This document shows, piece by piece, positions 34,810 to 43,715 of a stretch of DNA of 49,585 nucleotides (positions are counted from its first letter, which is position 1; every line of letters begins with the position of its first letter). The translations under genes were made by a program, and so were the position numbers. This DNA is from Defluviitaleaceae bacterium. Lineage in GTDB: Bacteria; Bacillota; Clostridia; Lachnospirales; WQUN01. The stretch lies in assembly GCA_009786535.1 (NCBI GenBank), contig WQRX01000005.1, positions 1 to 49,585 on the forward strand. The letters are read 5' to 3'. A model generated the notes under the pieces. It was not told the origin of the DNA and did not search any database. It saw nothing but the letters and a program-made list of their open reading frames with translations.

Positions 34810-35823
34810 TTACACGGCAAATAATATTGTTCCGGGGTAATTTAATGTATGGTGCCGCAAATATAGTTTATAATTTTCATTTAACGATAATATATAATCG
34901 GGGATTTCCCATATATCTTGGGGTTTATGGTAGATTGAAATAGCTAATTTTGGCTTGCATGTTTTAATTAATTCTTCAGCACCTTTTAAGGCATTTAATT
35001 CTGCACCTTCTATATCCATTTTAATAAACGAAACCCTTTTACCATTAAAAAAATCATCTAATTTTTTTGTTTCAATTTTTACACTTCCTGTATTTGTTAT
35101 ATGGGCACCCGAGCTTATTGTGCTTTCATTGTCAAAATACAGGGTGTCATTTTTATGCCAAAGTCCATATGGGTATACTTCTGCATTTTTTACTTTCTTC
35201 GCATTTTCCACACATAGGGGATATTGCTTAGGGTTAGGTTCAAAGGCATATATCTTGTCATACCTTCCACCGGAATAGTGAATAAATTCATGTGAACTGG
35301 AAAAGTCCAAGCAACCCCCATCTACAAAAACATCATTTCCCGTGTAGTTAATAATATCCTCATTAAAATATTCGCTTTCCCCACTGTTTGACGTAATTAT
35401 TTGTTCATCCAAAAACCCCGTGTCCAACAACGCTTGCTTTATTTTTTTGCATACACTGTACGCGGAAACGGAAACGAAGCATCCTACATCATTAGACAAG
35501 TACATGGGAATTTCATTTATAGAAATTACTTTTACCCCATTCATATATGTTCCCTGCTTCTTTTCATCGGAATCGCAAAAAACTATAACTTTGTGCCCGT
35601 AATGCTTTAAAAATAACTGTCCAAATTTACCTGCGCCATATACAATTATTTTATCGTATTTATTTATAAATTCCTTAAAAGCAGGAAATGAAAGAAACGC
35701 CATCTCATACACATGGCGGTAATCGTTTGTTAGTGAATAAAGTAACCTGTGGTTAAATATTTTTTGCGATTCTTCGTCAACCAGTTTTGCATATATTGCT
35801 TTTGTAACTGTTATTATATCCAT
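34810..35823 (-). CDS. FkbM family methyltransferase with N-terminal Rossmann-type domain
   Basis: A 337-aa protein. Residues 57-140 are the recurring module (IIVYGAGKFGQLFL, VFCDSDEK). The FkbM methyltransferase follows: VFVDGGCLDFSSS (about 165-177), YAFEPNP (192-198), SFIKMDIEGAE (265-275). FkbM enzymes O-methylate sugars or polyketides. The start overlaps the stop of the B12 radical SAM gene, so expression of this gene depends partly on translation of that phase-variable gene. Confidence 0.85.
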   Translation of the reverse strand: MDIITVTKAIYAKLVDEESQKIFNHRLLYSLTNDYRHVYEMAFLSFPAFKEFINKYDKIIVYGAGKFGQLFLKHYGHKVIVFCDSDEKKQGTYMNGVKVISINEIPMYLSNDVGCFVSVSAYSVCKKIKQALLDTGFLDEQIITSNSGESEYFNEDIINYTGNDVFVDGGCLDFSSSHEFIHYSGGRYDKIYAFEPNPKQYPLCVENAKKVKNAEVYPYGLWHKNDTLYFDNESTISSGAHITNTGSVKIETKKLDDFFNGKRVSFIKMDIEGAELNALKGAEELIKTCKPKLAISIYHKPQDIWEIPDYILSLNENYKLYLRHHTLNYPGTILFAV

Positions 35824-37549
35824 GTTGCCATCTCCTCTAGTTCAGGAACCGTTATTATTTTAGTCACACTTGGGTAAGTGGTATTGCACATTTTTGTTAT
35901 ATCTTCTTTTAATGCACTTCTTGGGCAAATAACGACATCTATTTTTTCTTGATTAATAATATCGGGTGTGTGTACATTGTATTTTATATTTTGCCCTAAT
36001 TCCCCCGATAAGTGTTGATGGTTTAAGTTAATGTTTAAAAACCAAGCCTGTTTGCAAAAGGATGGTGAAAGCTCGTCAAAAAAACGCATGATAGCATTAG
36101 TCGCCGGCCAAACAGCCACTTTTCTACCACAGTTTGCTAAGTTGTTTAATGAATCAACTATATTAGCGATGTTGGGGCTTTCATTACCGTCTTCGTATAA
36201 AATACGTGTTTTTGATACTTCAAATTTTATTTCATTCCATTCATGGTCATTCATTTTTGAGATGTTTACATAGGGGCAACCTGCTTGCAAATATTTTACA
36301 GGGTTTTTAATTATCCCTTGTTCGCAAGCCCTTTTATATATATAACTGCCGGGGAATGTCATCATATTAAGAATACATATTTTTAACGACCAATTTTCCC
36401 TCCACCAAGATAGCGCACTCCTTGCGGTTTCAACAGTTTCTTCTAAGTCCCCTATAATAATATTACCATAAGGTGTAATGCCTCTTTCCATACATTTTGT
36501 AAAAACAGGTTTAATTAACGCGGGGGAGGTTTTTTTATTCATGCTTTTTATAATCTTTTCTTCTGTATGCTCTACGCCAAAATATATTTCCACACATCCG
36601 CTGTCTTTCATTAGGTCAAGGAGTTCATCCGTTACCATATCCATTCGCATACATACCGCAAATGTTAAGTTATAAGCTTTTAATCTATTGCAAAAATCAT
36701 TCACATATGCAAAATCGCGACCAAACAATTCATCTAACACAAGAAAATGGGAAAATTCATATTTTTGCATTAACCAATCCAACTCTTTGAATACATTATC
36801 CAATGAACGGCGCCGATATTTTTTTCCACTTGTATGAAAGCAAAAGGTACAGCTATACGGGCAAGAACGGCTGGTCGCAATTGTTAGTCCCACCATCGTT
36901 GACTTTTTTGCAGAAAATTTACTTTCAAACATTTCATGATAATCATAACCCTCATAATCAGGGAAAGGTAGGCAGTCTAAGTCATCAATTTCAGATGTGG
37001 GCGGCAAATAACTATCGCTTCCATTTGTAATTACTCCGGGGATGGATTTATCCCCATCTGTTTCAAGTACGTATGCTAATTTGTTTATGACAACTTCACC
37101 TTCACCAATAATGCCATAATCGGCATTTTCTAATGCCTTCATTGCCACAATAGGCTCGGCTGTTATAATTCCCCCACCCACTATTGTTTGTATAGTGGGT
37201 TTGATTGTTTTAGCAATATCAATAATTTCACGCAATTGCTTATATTGCCCGCTTAAACCGCCTGTAATTACTACGTCTATATTATGATTTAAAATTGTTT
37301 GTTGTATCAACTCAATTGGATTATTTTTGTAAGTTAGGTTTAGTGTAGTCACATCCCGCCCAGATGCTTTTAACGATGCGGAAACAATGCCAAACCCTAT
37401 GGGGAAATAATAGTAGGTTTGAGGTTCTGCTTGTTTTGGCATAATCATTAAATACTTAAGTTGTTTATTGCGGGGGGGGGTATCATTGCCATAAATTTAT
37501 CTGTGATGTTTTGTATTTGATTTAAGTCATTTTTCTTGCTGGTATTCAT
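35814..37549 (-). CDS. B12-binding radical SAM protein, Fom3-class, start out of frame at a C9 tract
   Basis: The long frame begins at ATG 37448 (544 aa): a B12-binding region (IVSASLKASG, DVVITGG, IVGGGIITAEP, IIGEGE; no DxHxxG His seen), then a radical SAM core with C196, C200 and C203 in CPYSCTFC, and from about 435 a Rossmann-like module (VAVWPATNAIMRFF, VVICPRS). Upstream, a 33-codon frame with an excellent ribosome binding site (AGGAG before ATG 37549) runs into C9 and stops as TAATG on ATG 37448. One more C, or two fewer, would fuse both frames into an intact N-terminus (KQLKYLMIMPKQ). Class B B12 radical SAM enzymes, including Fom3, transfer methyl groups. Its substrate is not known. 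Confidence 0.78.
37472..37480. repeat. C9/G9 homopolymer, probable phase-variation tract
   Basis: Nine G on the + strand, nine C in the coding sense, inside the N-terminal codons of the B12 radical SAM gene. It is the longest C/G run I noticed in the window. Confidence 0.9.
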
Positions 37550-37573
37550 ATCGGTCTCCTGTTTTCTAATGTT

Positions 37574-37906
37574 TTAAAGACCCTGCCGTGCTACAAAGGC
37601 AAAATCCATAAAGTATCGATTTATTTTATCAGCATCTTCGTCAAAGGTGTCATCATAAAACAAGCGAAGAAATTCATCACGGGCACGCAATATTTCCTTT
37701 AACCTATAAGCATTTGGGGTGAGAATATTTACTTCCACTGTTGCACTAAACAAGTCTATGGCGCGGTCTATGGCGCGGGTTTTACGCAGTTCATTTCCAT
37801 TTCGATGTGCGATTATTGCGCGTCCTACTTCTGAGCTTATGTTTCCTAGTTGCTCAAAAAAAGGAAGCTGTGCCCACCGCTCGCGGGGGAATTTGTATTC
37901 ATCCAT
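37574..37906 (-). CDS. Hypothetical helical protein, 110 aa
   Basis: I do not recognise this family with confidence. The sequence is nearly all predicted helix (FFEQLGNISSEVGRAIIAH, RAIDLFSATVEVN, LKEILRARDEFLRLFY), with acidic residues at the end. It overlaps the DUF5674 gene by 8 bases. A pair of this kind, with the HipA-like gene just upstream, suggests a toxin-antitoxin-like accessory unit, though function is unproven. A ribosome-binding or HEPN-like fold is possible. Confidence 0.55.
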   Translation of the reverse strand: MDEYKFPRERWAQLPFFEQLGNISSEVGRAIIAHRNGNELRKTRAIDRAIDLFSATVEVNILTPNAYRLKEILRARDEFLRLFYDDTFDEDADKINRYFMDFAFVARQGL

Positions 37907-38240
37907 TTACTTTTTCTCCCACAATATTTAATATCAACTGCCGCGTTACCTCGTCTTCTACATTGCGAGAGCGGTTGCTTTGCGCAGGGCGAATATTTAT
38001 CATCGAATCAAATTCTACGAAATCACCTGTCCCATAATACTCCGGCCATAAATTTATGCCCCACAAATTTTCTTGACTGCTTCCTTGTTCTATAAGAAAA
38101 AGTTCTTCGTCAGAGTGCAAAGACGCATCTATAACTAATTTGCGTAAAACAACATCAACCACAGCCTTTACCAAGGGTTCAGACATTTTTTTACTCATTT
38201 CCAATAGCTCTTTCACATTGATTGTATCAACTACTTGCAT
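37899..38240 (-). CDS. DUF5674 family protein
   Basis: A 113-aa protein started at ATG 38240, behind GGTGAT. The family marks are VKAVVDVVLRKLVID, HSDEELFLIEQGSSQENLWG, and FVEFDSMINIRPAQ. The function is unknown. Members are often encoded next to small helical proteins like the one at 37574. The upstream in-frame extension of 20 residues is rich in basic residues and not family-like, so I left it out. Confidence 0.78.
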   Translation of the reverse strand: MQVVDTINVKELLEMSKKMSEPLVKAVVDVVLRKLVIDASLHSDEELFLIEQGSSQENLWGINLWPEYYGTGDFVEFDSMINIRPAQSNRSRNVEDEVTRQLILNIVGEKVNG

Positions 38241-38283
38241 TAATATCACCCATTTCTGTTGATTCCTTTTACATCTCATTTTT

Positions 38284-39426
38284 TCACCGCAGTAACCCAA
38301 TTAACTGCGAAGCACGTTTTCGCAGGTGTTTTTCAATGGCAGAAAGATGTTCCTCCGGTAGGTTAAGCTTGGGGTGACGTATAAATGAAAAGCGAAGCAA
38401 TTTCCGCAGCTTTTCGGCTTGCCTTGGGGTTATAAAGGCTTGGCAGATGCCCTCAAAGGTAGCGTTATTATACACGGGCACGCGGGTTTTTGCATAGGCT
38501 TCCAAGTCTTTATAATCATCTTTCATAGCATAACTAAACAGGGAAAGCCCGTTATCGAATATAGGCGCGGGAGCAATAATTTCCCCGGATGGGTTATCGC
38601 GGAGTAAACCAAAATTGCCGAAATGCCTGTCCTCATTATATATCAATGCGTCAAAGATAAGCATATCACGTATTGCATCGGCGTATGCCGGACCCAGCGC
38701 GTCAAAATGTTTTACCACCGCGGTTATGCCGCCTGTTTTAATTATACGGCCAATGGGGATAAAAGAAGTGTTTATATCCGTAAACAGTTTACACTTTGAG
38801 GCAAGCATACCCTTCCAATTTTCAAGGTCATAATGAGTTGCGTCCAGTTGCATAGCTTCTGCTACTTGGCTTGCGTAAAATTCGCTGTAGGGTTCCTTTC
38901 CACCGTTGGCAAACCCGGTTGTTGCCCCTTTGTACAGGAAAATGCCTTCATTTTCAATAAACCGCCATGCCTTGGGGAGCATACCGTTGGTTGTAAGCTC
39001 GGGGGAGGTGGAAAATGCCGCATCGCTTTGGGTTACCCCTGTGTAGGCCACCAAGGACAGTATTTCGGAAAATCGGTTTTCGTAAAGGTTATAATCGGCA
39101 AACTTGCCTTCAAAACCTGCGGGGACTATCCAATAACTGTCGTTTAGCGAAAGCCCTTTACATACATCGATGATGCCTTTGGTGTCGCTTAACGAAAGGT
39201 CAAGGGAGCGAAGAATTTCTTCTACGAAGGTTCTGTTTTTGGGAATTACCCTTCGCCCCAACCATTTCATAATGCCTTCGCCGGTTATTTCCAAGTCAAG
39301 GGGGAGCAGGTGACGGGGCTCGCCGATGTGTAATACATGGGCTGTGTATCCGCCGAGCTCGCCGATGGTTAATTCAAATATGAGCAGCGCTTCATCGTAT
39401 AAACGAAGTTCATATTTGGTATCCAT
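38284..39426 (-). CDS. HipA-like kinase
   Basis: A 380-aa protein with a HipA/CtkA-type Ser/Thr kinase fold: KGLSLNDSYWIV in the N-lobe, YKGATTGFANGGKEPYSEF, the catalytic loop NEDRHFGNFG, and metal site IFDNG. No HipB-like DNA-binding antitoxin is next to it, so it is an orphan or uses the DUF5674 pair. ATG 39426 has GGGGTGA before it; GTG 39435 would overlap the PEP mutase stop. Being directly coupled to the mutase gene is odd. HipA proteins phosphorylate tRNA synthetases; this target is unknown. Confidence 0.8.
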   Translation of the reverse strand: MDTKYELRLYDEALLIFELTIGELGGYTAHVLHIGEPRHLLPLDLEITGEGIMKWLGRRVIPKNRTFVEEILRSLDLSLSDTKGIIDVCKGLSLNDSYWIVPAGFEGKFADYNLYENRFSEILSLVAYTGVTQSDAAFSTSPELTTNGMLPKAWRFIENEGIFLYKGATTGFANGGKEPYSEFYASQVAEAMQLDATHYDLENWKGMLASKCKLFTDINTSFIPIGRIIKTGGITAVVKHFDALGPAYADAIRDMLIFDALIYNEDRHFGNFGLLRDNPSGEIIAPAPIFDNGLSLFSYAMKDDYKDLEAYAKTRVPVYNNATFEGICQAFITPRQAEKLRKLLRFSFIRHPKLNLPEEHLSAIEKHLRKRASQLIGLLR

Positions 39427-39431
39427 CCGTT

Positions 39432-40715
39432 TCACCCCGGTATCAACGTTAAAATTTCTTTAATAGACATACACATTTCATCCGCTTCCAGTGACCTGCC
39501 GTGTTGCAAAATGGCTTCTGCAGTTTTTTTCATAGCGGGGAAGGCACTGCGTAATAAGTGATTGGCGTGTATAACCACCCGCACGCCACGCTTTACCAGT
39601 TCCTCTTCCGTTACGGTATTGTAGGTGGTGGGGACGGCTACAAGGGGTATTTTACCGCCGAATTTTACGTATTCGTCGCAAAAGGCAAATACTTCATCCG
39701 GGGCTTTTTTATTGGAATGTATCATAATGCCATCTGCACCGGCGTTGATATAGGCCTTTGCTCTTTCTACGGCATCTTCCAAGCCATTGCCCAGGATAAG
39801 GCTTTCTATACGCGCAATGATAGAAAAATCACGGCTCATGGTGGCTTTTTTGCCTTGGCGTATTTTTTCGGCAAAGTTTTCAATACTGTCTTGGTTTTGA
39901 CCCGAATCAACAATAAGAGAATTTTGTTTTAAGCCAATTTTATCTTCTATAATAATCGCCGATACGCCGCTGCGCTCTATGCTTTTTAAGTTATGCACAA
40001 AATGTTCAATTAACCCGCCCGAGTCGCCGTCTAAAATAATGGGCTTGGTAGTTACGTCCATAATTTCTTGTATGGTTTGCAAGCGGGACGAATGGTCAAC
40101 CAATTCGATATCGGGCTTGCCCTTGGCGGTGGAATCGCATAAGCTGGATATCCACATGCCGTCAAAGCTACGGGCTTGTCCGTTTACGTCTACCGAAGTT
40201 TTTTCCGCAATAAGCCCTGTTAAGCCATTGTGTGCTTCAATAATGCGCACTAACGGGCGGTTTTTTAAATAATAATTTAATTTGCGGCGGCGCACCTCCG
40301 GTAAATAGCCCTGCATAGAAATATTGCGAATAGCTTCATCGGCAGGCAAGCCTTTTGTGTAAGGGACCTCAACGAGTTGACCGCCCCATTCTGCCAATAC
40401 ATCCATAATGATTTGTCTTTCTTTTTCCAATCGTGTGCTTTTATTATCCCCTCGGATAACAATGTCGGGCTTTAGCATACGCAGGTTTTTTTCATACCCT
40501 GCTTCATCTTGTAAAACAACATTGGACACCCCTTTAATGGAGGAGAAGATAGCCATGCGGTCACTCTCGCTCATAATGGGAACACGACCAAGTGATTCGA
40601 GCACTTGATTTGTATATACACCCACCGTAAGCTCACCCATTTCGGCGGCTTTGTTAATAAGCTTAATATGAGCATTATGGATAATTTCAGATGTCATTAC
40701 CAGGTATACTTTCAT
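39432..40715 (-). CDS. pepM: Fom1-like fusion: cytidylyltransferase plus phosphoenolpyruvate mutase
   Basis: A 427-aa fusion. Residues 1-130 are a CTP transferase of the HxGH superfamily, HNAH at 13-16, with PYTKGLPADEAI at the end. Residues 150-427 are a PEP mutase, converting PEP to phosphonopyruvate, the first C-P bond step: DGDSGG (229-234), EDKIGLKQNS (257-266, matching EDKx5NS), ARIES (301-305) and YNTVTEEE. Fom1 of fosfomycin synthesis has the same order and nearly the same length; there the N-domain links CMP to 2-hydroxyethylphosphonate. ATG overlaps the stop of the CDP-glycerol-transferase-like gene (ATGA). Confidence 0.92.
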   Translation of the reverse strand: MKVYLVMTSEIIHNAHIKLINKAAEMGELTVGVYTNQVLESLGRVPIMSESDRMAIFSSIKGVSNVVLQDEAGYEKNLRMLKPDIVIRGDNKSTRLEKERQIIMDVLAEWGGQLVEVPYTKGLPADEAIRNISMQGYLPEVRRRKLNYYLKNRPLVRIIEAHNGLTGLIAEKTSVDVNGQARSFDGMWISSLCDSTAKGKPDIELVDHSSRLQTIQEIMDVTTKPIILDGDSGGLIEHFVHNLKSIERSGVSAIIIEDKIGLKQNSLIVDSGQNQDSIENFAEKIRQGKKATMSRDFSIIARIESLILGNGLEDAVERAKAYINAGADGIMIHSNKKAPDEVFAFCDEYVKFGGKIPLVAVPTTYNTVTEEELVKRGVRVVIHANHLLRSAFPAMKKTAEAILQHGRSLEADEMCMSIKEILTLIPG

Positions 40716-42136
40716 TTAAAATGCTCCTCTTTTACGTAATTATATATCGCCTTGCCTGCTTGCCCATTGGGGTTAGCAAGCGCCCTTTCATGAACAAGCT
40801 TAGCACTTTTTATGCTTTCATCAATAATGCCGTCTATATAATTTTGCAAACTTAATCCGCTTCCTTCGACCATATGCCCCTTTTCGATTAGCTCGGGGGC
40901 ATTTGGGACAAAATCAGCTAACAAAAAGGGTTTGTTACGTTGCCAGTATAATGAATATATACTGCCGCCATCCCCATAACAGCCATCGCTCATTGCAATT
41001 GCCCTGTTTAAATCCCCCGTGTCGTCAAAAATGCCCCAATCCTCTTGTTTAAACTTTTTCACCATATCATTATACGTTTTTGACAAGATGGGCATCATGG
41101 AATGAAATGTAGCAGCCAAAAGCGGATGCGGTCGCCACCACAGCACTACATCATTACGCGTGTAAAAAGCCGTCATTATTTGCGCTAATTTTTGCAGGTA
41201 GGTGTTGGCGTTTGCCAGTGCCGACCCAATAGAAGAAATATACAGGATTACCTTTTTATCGCCTATTTTATTTTTCCAAGAGGGGGGAAGGTAACAATCC
41301 TCCCTTCGGGTATTATATACCTTATCATATTTGGGATTGCCAAGTGCGATAAATTTTTCTTCTGCCGCGCCATTTAATTCGCCTACATCTTGTTTGTATT
41401 TTTCAATATTGTACCGGCGCTGCAGCTCGCTCTCCATTACAACACGGTGTGCATTTATGCAGCCCGGCCAAGCCCAAGAAGGACTCTTATGCTTGTCTGA
41501 TGCTACCCGATACGGCACAAGAACAAGCATATTCGTAAACGCCCGTAATTTTTCACTATAAAAATTTGGGTGAATACTGGACACCTTATTATCTCCATCG
41601 TATGCGTTAAATGTAAAAATCGCATCGGGGCGGCGCGCCTCTATGTCATACATTTCCCAATTTATACAATCAATATTTGGGCTATAGTGTTCCGCGCCTT
41701 CAAATTTTAAGACTTCGGGCTTGCCGTCTTTTCCATGTTCGTAATAGGGTACGGGAATAAAAAAAGCATCACAATCGGGGTCTGCCTTGGCCGCAAGGTA
41801 GATAGATTCGATGCTGTCGCTCATGGCGGCTTTGTGGCTGATAAAAGCCACTTCTATACGATTGGGCTTTAGCTCTGTTTCTACGCTGGTTAAAATTTTT
41901 GAAAGATGCTTATATAAGATACGAGGCTTTGTATCGCCAATTTGCGTTTTGTACAATAATTCAAAGTATTGTTCAAGGAGTTTAATAGTATTTGCACCGT
42001 AGTCATTGCCATACGACGCAATAAAGTCAATAATCGCTTCTGCGCCGTCTTGGCAAGCACTGTATTGCTGCTTGTCCTGCGCATCGATTATGGTTTCTAA
42101 TACATCAAGGATTTGTTGGTGATGAATTTTACGCAA
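40712..42136 (-). CDS. CDP-glycerol-transferase-like protein
   Basis: A 474-aa paralogue of the N-terminal 420 residues of the 21239-23680 protein. Common marks are KAAMSDS, YDIEARRPDAIFTF, VVLWWRPHPLL and SDGCYGDGGS. This is the GT-B fold of TagB/TagF-type enzymes, which move a polyol phosphate from a CDP donor. Start is TTG 42136, with AAGG ten bases before. Coupled with PEP mutase (ATGA overlap), so its donor could be a CMP-phosphonate instead of CDP-glycerol; this is inference. A promoter is seen in front of it. Confidence 0.78.
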   Translation of the reverse strand: MRKIHHQQILDVLETIIDAQDKQQYSACQDGAEAIIDFIASYGNDYGANTIKLLEQYFELLYKTQIGDTKPRILYKHLSKILTSVETELKPNRIEVAFISHKAAMSDSIESIYLAAKADPDCDAFFIPVPYYEHGKDGKPEVLKFEGAEHYSPNIDCINWEMYDIEARRPDAIFTFNAYDGDNKVSSIHPNFYSEKLRAFTNMLVLVPYRVASDKHKSPSWAWPGCINAHRVVMESELQRRYNIEKYKQDVGELNGAAEEKFIALGNPKYDKVYNTRREDCYLPPSWKNKIGDKKVILYISSIGSALANANTYLQKLAQIMTAFYTRNDVVLWWRPHPLLAATFHSMMPILSKTYNDMVKKFKQEDWGIFDDTGDLNRAIAMSDGCYGDGGSIYSLYWQRNKPFLLADFVPNAPELIEKGHMVEGSGLSLQNYIDGIIDESIKSAKLVHERALANPNGQAGKAIYNYVKEEHFK

Positions 42137-42168
42137 TGTAGAACATCCTTTTTAATTATTATTGAAGC

Positions 42169-42197
42169 ATTATAACGTGTTTAAAATAAACCTACAA
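42169..42197 (-). promoter_or_regulatory. Internal promoter before the PEP mutase pair
   Basis: On the - strand: TTGTAG (42197-42192), 17 bases, TATAAT (42174-42169), 33 bases before the TTG start. The -35 overlaps the stop codon of the upstream gene. Confidence 0.5.
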
Positions 42198-43715
42198 ATA
42201 ATTCTCTACAATATAATTGTGAATCGTCTTGCCTGCGTTGCCGTCCTTATTAATTACGTTTGCATCTACCCATGCGCGCCTACGGTCTGCCAATGGGTCT
42301 TGACCGGCTTTAATGGCTTGGATAAAGGCCTCTATGGGGCGGTGGTACATCATTTTATCTATATTTTCATTTTCATGAAGGTGTCTTTCCAATCCGCAGG
42401 ACGGGAACGAGTAAAAAATGGTAGGATAGGGTTCATTTTCTAAAAGCTTTGATTTTGCTAAAGTTTTATTATATGCGGGTTTGTAGTAGTTACTTGTATC
42501 CTTCATCCAAGCGTCATAGCTAACGCTAAGTGAAAGGGTGGGGACATCTAAATAAGCAAGAGTTGCTAAAATTGAGCTCGACTCGGTTAACGCGCCATGG
42601 CAATAGGATATGGCAGACAGTGCATTGTCCGTTTCGTCGAGGATAACGGCAGGAAATTCGCCCTTGCGTACTCTGTTAAAAAAATCTTGCATTTCATATA
42701 TATTTGGGTCTTTTTCCGCCTGAGATAATGCTAACGGGTGCGGCCGCCATATTAATGCTAAGTCACTACTCATTGAAACACGTGCCATCAAATAATTAAT
42801 CCAAGCGTTGGGGTTGCATTTCCAATTCGGGTCGCCAAAGGATGAAAAGTGCGTATTCAAGAAAAACACCGTTCGCCCTTTTATTTTCGCTTCCCATTTA
42901 GGATACTTTGGGAATGATTTTTCATTTTTCCGCTTGTTAATATAATCGTATTTAGGGCTGCCCAAGGACACCATTTTTTTTGCATTCGGCAATGTATCCT
43001 TAAATTTATTATAGAACAATGGACCAGGCGCACAATATACGTCCACCATATCATGGCTTATTTTTGAAAAGTAATGTTTGCTTGACGCCGGCAATAAGTT
43101 TTTATCATTAGATACATGTATAGGTAGCATATAAGGAATATACACCAACAATTTGGCATGTTTACGTAATACCGGGGTGGTAAACTGCGGTACAATTGTT
43201 GCATCATAGGGTTCACATATGAACACAATGTCCGGGTTATCTGTTGCTATGTCATATTTTTCATACGGCACTTGCGCAATACCTATTTCGGTTAAAAAAT
43301 CCTTATATATAACCGTTGATTGCCCTGCTGACATATTACGGTTTATGGGTATAATCGTTATTTGCGTAATAAACTGTTCGTCATTGGCAAAGGCTTCCCA
43401 TACACTTTCCATCGCATCCCAGGTTGATTCGAAATAGGGTAAAAAAAGAACCTTATATTGGGTAGGAATTGCTTGAAAGGCATCAACTAAGGCTACAAAG
43501 GCATCCTCGGCCGTTTCCGGCGCAGTTGATAACGCGTGAATTAATTCATTACCCGCAGCAGCACAGGCGGGAGATTCTACCCCCACGGTTTTATTAATTG
43601 ATTCGATAAACGCATACACATCGTTGGCATCCATACTGCCTTCCATCATTTGCGGAATGGCGGTTTGCAGGGTTTCCAACATTTCTGTAATTTGCATTTT
43701 TACATTGTTAAGCAT
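42192..43715 (-). CDS. CDP-glycerol-transferase-like protein, divergent
   Basis: A 507-aa protein of the same GT-B type: KVLFLPYFESTWDAMESV, NPDIVFICEPYD, SLGSPKYDYI, LIWRPHPL and GALTESSSI, the last replacing DGxYGDGGS. Similarity to the other two is clear but lower, and the N-terminal about 85 residues are different. It overlaps the methyltransferase stop by 8 bases. Family function is transfer from a CDP-activated donor to a glycan. Confidence 0.75.
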   Translation of the reverse strand: MLNNVKMQITEMLETLQTAIPQMMEGSMDANDVYAFIESINKTVGVESPACAAAGNELIHALSTAPETAEDAFVALVDAFQAIPTQYKVLFLPYFESTWDAMESVWEAFANDEQFITQITIIPINRNMSAGQSTVIYKDFLTEIGIAQVPYEKYDIATDNPDIVFICEPYDATIVPQFTTPVLRKHAKLLVYIPYMLPIHVSNDKNLLPASSKHYFSKISHDMVDVYCAPGPLFYNKFKDTLPNAKKMVSLGSPKYDYINKRKNEKSFPKYPKWEAKIKGRTVFFLNTHFSSFGDPNWKCNPNAWINYLMARVSMSSDLALIWRPHPLALSQAEKDPNIYEMQDFFNRVRKGEFPAVILDETDNALSAISYCHGALTESSSILATLAYLDVPTLSLSVSYDAWMKDTSNYYKPAYNKTLAKSKLLENEPYPTIFYSFPSCGLERHLHENENIDKMMYHRPIEAFIQAIKAGQDPLADRRRAWVDANVINKDGNAGKTIHNYIVENYL

